Source of the DNA: Defluviitaleaceae bacterium
Lineage (GTDB): Bacteria > Bacillota > Clostridia > Lachnospirales > WRBF01
Direction: 5' to 3'
DNA: 38,598 nt
NCBI GenBank assembly: GCA_009784685.1
Contig: WRBF01000015.1
Coordinates: 1 to 38,598, forward strand
The number at the start of each line of letters is the position of its first letter. Within the stretch, counting starts at the first letter, position 1. The notes below the pieces were generated by a model that made no database searches, was not told the DNA's origin, and saw nothing but the letters and a program-made list of their open reading frames with translations. Shown one piece after another: positions 34,394 to 38,598 of the stretch. The position numbers and the translations under genes are program-made.

Positions 34394-35878
34394 TTAATCA
34401 AGCCAAAGATCTTCAAGCAAAAACAATGAGAAGTTAATTCTATGCTCTCTATCAGAAATTTCAACAAACATTTCCCGCTCTTGATGTTCAGGAAGTGTTA
34501 CTCTAAGCATATATCCGCCATATTCAAGCGGTATTGTAACAGGCGAATTCCCTCTAAAAATATCATCAATAAATACAGAAGCCCCGATTGGAGTAGTCTC
34601 TATAATTAAGTTACCCATGTTAATAATGCGATTAAGTGTTGCATGAACTCTAATAATCTCAGAATTAATTATAACTTGAGTTTCATACGGCTCATGACCG
34701 TCCAATACGACTCTAAGGGAATATTCTCCAAATTCTAGCGGTATAGGAGCAAGCAATGAAACTTCTATGCCGTCTACGTATGCCCTAAAACCTGTAACAT
34801 TTGATGTAATTTCTAAAACACCGTTTAACAGGCGGGCTCGACTCAAATCAAGCACTTGCCGCTCACCTTCTATAACCTCAATTTCCTCTACAAAAAGTTC
34901 AATATTGTCCCCTCTTACAACAACTCTATGATATCCTGCTAAAATTTCAATATCCTCAACATCCTCAAGCGCATGTAATACGTTCGTGCCTATTTCAATA
35001 GTTCCATTTCTAATTGCTGCCGTATTTCTGACCTCAATAACGCCGCTCCCGCTTACAAGCTCTATATGCCAAGCCTTATCTCTATAGCCTCTGACATTAA
35101 GCAAGTCAATCCCTGAAATGCGTGCTATATCAAGATGCTGCCCTCTAGAATTAGTCACTGTATCCGGTCCGAACCTAAATACATCATTACCCAAAGTTAT
35201 CGTTGAAGCAGCAGCATCAACTCTTACATTTCTTACAAGCCTGCGTTCCCATGCCAATACATTAATCCGCATAGTCCTTATCACACTAGTGTTTTCATTA
35301 AATGATATATCAATAATATTGCCTGGCGAAAACTCTTCAAGAACCAACGGGCGGTCAAATCTATCAGACATCCTTGTACCTGCATCTACAGTAATTCTAT
35401 GCGTTGTTTCTGTATAAACATCTACGACTTCAACACCACCGGCACCTTCTGAGGCGGATATTACAACTGCAACAATATTCGTGAAAGTTGCATTGTCATC
35501 TTCCTCTGAACCAATAACAGGCAAGGACGGCAGCTGTCCAGGATCAACAGGTGCGTTATTACCGCCGCCGCTAGCAAAAGAATTTATAAGTATTGCAACA
35601 GCCGCAACACAAACCGATACACTGACAAGTAATGCCACAATATAGTATACGGAAAGTTGGGATTTTTGTGAAGACCTGCCGCGCGATTGTTTTCCGTTTT
35701 GGTTTTTTTTGCTTTGAGCTTGTTTGCGATGAATTGAATCCCTATCAGAAATTTGAGACTGTCTTTGTGTTCTAGGTTGTCTTCTGTTTGCTTCATTCGA
35801 TGGTGTATAATAAACACCTTCCAACTCATAATGTTGGTCGGTTCTCTGCCTGTATTTATCTCTATCGTTATCGTTCAT
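34394..35878 (-). CDS. PEGA-domain single-pass membrane protein
   Basis: A 494-residue protein. The first 75 residues are hydrophilic, rich in Gln, Arg and Lys and expected in the cytoplasm. One helix follows (YYIVALLVSVSVCVAAVAILI, about residues 78-98). A long outside region of beta-rich repeats runs to about residue 355. Two C-terminal PEGA domains follow (IPLEFGEYSLRVVLDGHEPYE and VTIPLEYGGYMLRVTLPEHQE with GASVFIDDIFRGNSPV). PEGA domains occur in surface-layer and cell-surface proteins. I start at the ATG at 35878, 5 bases after GGAGG. Function unknown; it leads the run into asd-dapA-dapB. Confidence 0.87.
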   Translation of the reverse strand: MNDNDRDKYRQRTDQHYELEGVYYTPSNEANRRQPRTQRQSQISDRDSIHRKQAQSKKNQNGKQSRGRSSQKSQLSVYYIVALLVSVSVCVAAVAILINSFASGGGNNAPVDPGQLPSLPVIGSEEDDNATFTNIVAVVISASEGAGGVEVVDVYTETTHRITVDAGTRMSDRFDRPLVLEEFSPGNIIDISFNENTSVIRTMRINVLAWERRLVRNVRVDAAASTITLGNDVFRFGPDTVTNSRGQHLDIARISGIDLLNVRGYRDKAWHIELVSGSGVIEVRNTAAIRNGTIEIGTNVLHALEDVEDIEILAGYHRVVVRGDNIELFVEEIEVIEGERQVLDLSRARLLNGVLEITSNVTGFRAYVDGIEVSLLAPIPLEFGEYSLRVVLDGHEPYETQVIINSEIIRVHATLNRIINMGNLIIETTPIGASVFIDDIFRGNSPVTIPLEYGGYMLRVTLPEHQEREMFVEISDREHRINFSLFLLEDLWLD

Positions 35879-35908
35879 GTTTGCCTCCAAAAAAATATGT
35901 CTTCGAAT

Positions 35909-35937
35909 ATTATAATATCTATAGACTAAATATGCAA
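35909..35937 (-). promoter_or_regulatory. Promoter of the PEGA-asd-dapAB run
   Basis: Minus strand TTGCAT (35932-35937), 17-base spacer and perfect TATAAT (35909-35914), about 30 bases before the PEGA start codon. The gaps downstream (28, 38, 32, 16 and 15 bases) would let this transcript extend to the acetamidase gene at 29981. Confidence 0.75.
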
Positions 35938-36026
35938 CCTAATTCAAAATCAACTGTCTATATATGTATAGAGCAAATATAAGCTCTAAATTTCAATTAT
36001 TTTTACGTAAACTTTAGGAGGTTTCC

Positions 36027-36905
36027 ATGTTTCAAATAATTTCTGACGGCAGCTGTGATTTTAGCAACGAAGAGGTAAGGAAATACGAAATAGATATTGT
36101 TCCTTTCTATATTACATTTGACCAATCGACGTATTTAAAAGAAGGTATAGATATAACTAAAGACAGCTATTTTAACCGTCTTTTGACCGAAAAAAATCTT
36201 TTTCCCAAGACATCTCAACCCAATCCGCAAGACTATATAGACATATATACTCCTCACCTTAAAGAAGGAAAAGATATAGTCTCATTAACGATATCTTCAA
36301 AAATCAGCGGCTCATATAACAGTGCTGTAATTGCCGCTGAAATGTTAAAGGATGATTTCCCCGATAGAAATATAGCAGTAATTGATTCTGAGAGTGCATG
36401 CATAGGTCAAGGGCTTATTCTCAAAGAAATGGTTAAAATGCGCAATGCTGGTCTTTCGCTTGACAAAACAGTGGAACTTACTGGTAAAGTTTTAAAAACT
36501 ACAAGACTTTATTTCACACTTGACACTTTAGAATATTTAAAAAAGGGCGGCAGAATAGGACCAACAACGGCGTTAGTTGGCGGTATATTGGGATTGCGTC
36601 CAATACTTCAATTTCTTAATGGAGAAGTTTCCCAAATCGATAACGTTCGAGGGAAGAAGAAAGCACTCGAACTAATGGAAGAGGCGGCAGTTGAAGCACT
36701 AAGAAATGAAAAGGATAATGTATGTGTAAGTGTTGGTCACATATTAAGCGAGCAAGATGCAGCTGGCTTCAAAATGGGCTTAGAGACGGAACTTGGCATA
36801 AAGGTAAATGAACCTATAGTAGAAGTTGGCGCAACTATTGGAACACATGCCGGTCCGGGGGCATTTGCGTTTTCTTATTGCAAAAAATATGATTCTTTAA
36901 CGTAA
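36027..36905 (+). CDS. DegV family fatty-acid-binding protein
   Basis: A 292-residue protein of the DegV/FakB family, which hold a fatty acid for phosphorylation by the FakA kinase. Visible are ISDGSCDFSNEEVRKYEIDIVPFYITF at the start, SLTISSKISGSYNSAVIAAEML (residues about 87-108), VIDSESACIGQG (about 121-132), LEYLKKGGRIG (about 165-175) and the end GATIGTHAGPGAFAFSY. No FakA lies in the window. AGGAGG precedes the ATG by 6 bases. The 136-base gap to the divergent PEGA gene holds a small hairpin (TAGAGC with GCTCTA, about 35968-35987) and no clear plus-strand promoter. Confidence 0.93.
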   Translation: MFQIISDGSCDFSNEEVRKYEIDIVPFYITFDQSTYLKEGIDITKDSYFNRLLTEKNLFPKTSQPNPQDYIDIYTPHLKEGKDIVSLTISSKISGSYNSAVIAAEMLKDDFPDRNIAVIDSESACIGQGLILKEMVKMRNAGLSLDKTVELTGKVLKTTRLYFTLDTLEYLKKGGRIGPTTALVGGILGLRPILQFLNGEVSQIDNVRGKKKALELMEEAAVEALRNEKDNVCVSVGHILSEQDAAGFKMGLETELGIKVNEPIVEVGATIGTHAGPGAFAFSYCKKYDSLT

Positions 36906-36985
36906 TAAGACAGGGAAGAAATATCAGACAGATTTAATTTATGATGCACCAATAAAAATAGCTAAATAAGCGAGGGTATGGTATA

Positions 36986-37615
36986 ATGTTAGATAATATA
37001 AATAATTGGTATATAGTAGCTCAGGTTTTAGGTGTAATCACCATTGGGTTTGAATTTGCTTCATATCAAATAAAGGATAAGACGAAATATTTTCTTGTAA
37101 CCGGAATAGGAAGCTTCTTTTGGATGGCGATGTTTGTTAGTATTGGCTTTGCAACAGGTATGAGCACACAGCTTTCCTTGATTCTTGCTGCTACATACAG
37201 CACTATACGCAACCTGGTGTTTTTCAGAATTTTTTCAAAAAATACTCCTGAAAGCAAGGAAGCAGGTCTGATATTTTTGCTTGCTATGATAGTTGTAGGC
37301 GTTGGTGCCGGAGTCGTAACAGTGCTTAATGCACCGACAGAAGTTAGATGGCTGCATATAATCGGCCTGATCACCGCATTAGGCTTCGTAATTGGCCAAT
37401 ATCTACCCGGTGTTCATTATGTTCGCATAACTGTCATTTTTTACGCCTTTATTGTACTGCTTACACAAACACCGTTAAATATTTTATATGGTGACTTCCG
37501 ATGGAACATAATGGGTATTCTGATTGAGGTAGCTAAAATTTCTTCTGTTATTGTGTTTTATATACGATATTCATCAGAGCCGCAAAGACCTCAGCTGCAA
37601 TTTGCTAAACCGTAA
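36986..37615 (+). CDS. YgjV-like inner membrane protein
   Basis: A 209-residue polytopic membrane protein. It resembles the YgjV family (bacterial inner membrane protein) in its start (WYIVAQVLGVITIGFEFASYQIKDKTKYFLV) and the TYSTIRNLVFFRIF stretch (residues about 71-84). About six hydrophobic segments are visible, ending near residue 195 with a short polar tail. Function unknown. GAGGG lies about 8 bases before the ATG; a TATAAT overlaps the start codon region. It is followed after 27 bases by the sigma factor gene and may be co-transcribed with it. Confidence 0.82.
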   Translation: MLDNINNWYIVAQVLGVITIGFEFASYQIKDKTKYFLVTGIGSFFWMAMFVSIGFATGMSTQLSLILAATYSTIRNLVFFRIFSKNTPESKEAGLIFLLAMIVVGVGAGVVTVLNAPTEVRWLHIIGLITALGFVIGQYLPGVHYVRITVIFYAFIVLLTQTPLNILYGDFRWNIMGILIEVAKISSVIVFYIRYSSEPQRPQLQFAKP

Positions 37616-37642
37616 AGGATAAGGCGTAGGGGATGATGTGTT

Positions 37643-38206
37643 TTGGAAGATGATAAAATTCTTGATTTATTTTTCGAGAGACAAGAAAATGCGTTGAAAG
37701 AAACAGAGCTAAAGTACGGGAGAAAGTTGTTCCGCTTAGCTATGAATGTTTTAAATAATAAACCTGATGCAGAGGAATGTGTTAACGATACTTTGCTCAA
37801 AGCCTGGGAGGCAATCCCACCCAATCGTCCGGATGCGTTCGGTGCATTTTTGGCAAAGATTGTTCGTAATCTTTCCATTAACAAGTGGAAGGCTAAAGGA
37901 GCTGTACGAAGAGGCGGCGGAGAAGCTGATTTACTTCTTAGCGAATTAGAAGATTGTCTTCCTTCAACAAAGGATACACCCGAAGAAGTATATGAATCAC
38001 GCTTTGTTACAAAGGCAATTGACGGCTGTTTAAACTCAATGGATCAAACTGCAAGAGTAGTATTTGTTTTACGGTATTTCCACGGAGAAAGCATTTTAGG
38101 CATTTGTGAGCGTTTTAACATGAGCGAAAGCAAGGTAAAATCTCTTTTGTTTAGAGCAAGAAAAAAACTGAAAGCACATTTGGAGAAAGAAGGTGTTACA
38201 TTATGA
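37643..38206 (+). CDS. ECF-like RNA polymerase sigma factor
   Basis: A 187-residue sigma-70 family protein with only regions 2 and 4. Region 2 covers about residues 20-85 (LFRLAMNVLNNKPDAEECVNDTLLKAWEAIPPNRPDAFGAFLAKIVRNLSINKWK), region 4 about residues 125-180 (LNSMDQTARVVFVLRYFHGESILGICERFNMSESKVKSLLFRARKKL) with a helix-turn-helix. The two long segments are given here as family landmarks. The start is TTG at 37643, nine bases after AGGGG. It overlaps a small membrane-protein gene by four bases (ATGA), a common sigma/anti-sigma layout. Confidence 0.9.
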   Translation: MEDDKILDLFFERQENALKETELKYGRKLFRLAMNVLNNKPDAEECVNDTLLKAWEAIPPNRPDAFGAFLAKIVRNLSINKWKAKGAVRRGGGEADLLLSELEDCLPSTKDTPEEVYESRFVTKAIDGCLNSMDQTARVVFVLRYFHGESILGICERFNMSESKVKSLLFRARKKLKAHLEKEGVTL

Positions 38207-38412
38207 ATTGTTCCCCGCTTGAAAAACTTTTTGAATGCATAGGTGAAATTGATGATTTGTTTTTGATGGAAGCCGAAGAGTTTGACATTTCCACCGCAAA
38301 GAGCACTAAGCGAAAAAAGATAATCAAGTACGGAAAATATGGAGCAGCTGGCATAGCAGTATCTGTCGGGATGATCATGGCGTATCGTTTGCTTAGGTCT
38401 AAAAGTGCGTGA
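38203..38412 (+). CDS. Small single-pass membrane protein, candidate anti-sigma partner
   Basis: A 69-residue protein overlapping the sigma factor gene by four bases. The N-terminus (LEKLFECIGEIDDLFLMEAEEFD) resembles the start of longer clostridial proteins encoded after ECF-like sigma genes, which begin with a short IGxIDDxxIxEA-type motif, then a basic stretch and one membrane helix. Here KSTKRKKIIKYGKYG is followed by a helix (AAGIAVSVGMIMAYRLL, about residues 48-64) and the protein ends. The usual large outside domain is missing. Anti-sigma function is inferred from position and topology only. Confidence 0.75.
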   Translation: MNCSPLEKLFECIGEIDDLFLMEAEEFDISTAKSTKRKKIIKYGKYGAAGIAVSVGMIMAYRLLRSKSA

Positions 38413-38437
38413 TCTGCTCAACAATTATAACGTAACG

Positions 38438-38467
38438 AGACGTGTTGGCATCACTGCCAGCACGTCT
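38438..38467 (+). terminator. Terminator after the sigma factor operon
   Basis: A 13-bp stem with one G-U-type mismatch (AGACGTGTTGGCA with TGCCAGCACGTCT) and a 4-base loop, 25 bases after the last stop codon. The following T-tract is weak (TTGTATGCTATACT), so efficiency is uncertain. Confidence 0.7.
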
Positions 38468-38530
38468 TTGTATGCTATACTCGTATCCTCTCAAAACAGT
38501 AGCAGAAAAACGCAGAATTTTTTTCGCTAG

Positions 38531-38579
38531 ACTAGGAAAAAGGTTCTTAGCGTACCCGAAGGTACGGTAAGGTTCTTTT
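38531..38579. repeat. Hairpin flanked by AAGGTTCTT direct repeats at the window edge
   Basis: CGTACC-CGAA-GGTACG forms a tight 6-bp hairpin with a 4-base loop (38552-38567), flanked on both sides by the direct repeat AAGGTTCTT. No coding sequence covers 38413-38598. It may belong to a larger intergenic repeat or structured RNA that continues beyond the window. Confidence 0.5.
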
Positions 38580-38598
38580 GATATGTACCGCCAAGAAG

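Noticed and set aside
36908-36985. TATAAT beside the ygjV-like start codon as a promoter
   Set aside because: It overlaps the start codon itself, so it cannot drive this gene with a normal leader, and no -35 box is at the right distance.

Overview
The window looks like a chromosomal segment of an anaerobic, low-GC Gram-positive bacterium of the class Clostridia. The reasons are the gene order around hrcA-grpE-dnaK-dnaJ with a CIRCE operator, a clostridial-type c-di-GMP-I riboswitch, a sortase-anchored surface protein, a tungsten/molybdenum aldehyde ferredoxin oxidoreductase (AOR) cluster, RemA (DUF370), DegV and TTG/GTG starts with strong AGGAGG-like ribosome sites. I cannot name a genus. I see no tRNA, rRNA or CRISPR array inside the window.

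Layout, left to right. (1) 58-86: strong sigma-A promoter firing leftward out of the window. (2) 128-5837 (minus): seven-gene Mrp/Mbh-type cation/proton antiporter operon, E-F-G-(MbhD+MbhE+MnhB fusion)-C-D-D', with no full MrpA and two MrpD-like subunits. (3) 6013-7965 (minus): self-cleaving LexA-like XRE/S24 repressor with a palindromic operator in its own promoter, followed by a radical SAM DNA modification/repair protein. (4) 8004-9673: DUF554 membrane protein, and a divergent pyrroline-5-carboxylate-reductase-like protein. (5) 9688-9785: bidirectional terminator and an isolated 48-bp near-perfect palindrome. (6) 9910-15794 (minus): housekeeping operon yicC-remA-gmk-rpoZ-priA-def-fmt. (7) 15825-16700: a 163-bp MITE with TA duplications and the decayed remains of a HEPN/MNT toxin-antitoxin pair. 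(8) 16707-21500 (minus): heat-shock operon hrcA-grpE-dnaK-dnaJ with promoter and CIRCE. (9) 21553-25094 (minus): large LPxTG-like beta-helix adhesin gene, split by one frameshift, behind a c-di-GMP-I riboswitch plus terminator. (10) 25143-29948 (plus): operon of polyferredoxin, AOR, HesA/MoeB-like E1 enzyme, ABC ATPase, ABC-2 permease with a four-cysteine outside loop, and MoaD/ThiS-like protein. (11) 29981-35937 (minus): PEGA protein, asd, dapA, dapB, a GIN-domain lipoprotein and an acetamidase/formamidase. (12) 36027-38412 (plus): DegV, YgjV-like membrane protein, an ECF-like sigma factor and a 69-residue single-pass membrane protein, then a terminator and a small hairpin repeat at the edge.

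How parts fit together. The AOR operon encodes an oxidoreductase, its electron carrier and two parts of pterin-cofactor sulfur transfer (MoaD-like carrier and its adenylating enzyme), with an unexplained exporter-type ABC transporter embedded in it. The surface protein is under second-messenger control typical of a motile/sessile switch. The asd-dapA-dapB genes supply diaminopimelate/lysine for the wall. The S24 repressor and radical SAM pair looks like a small DNA-damage-responsive unit.
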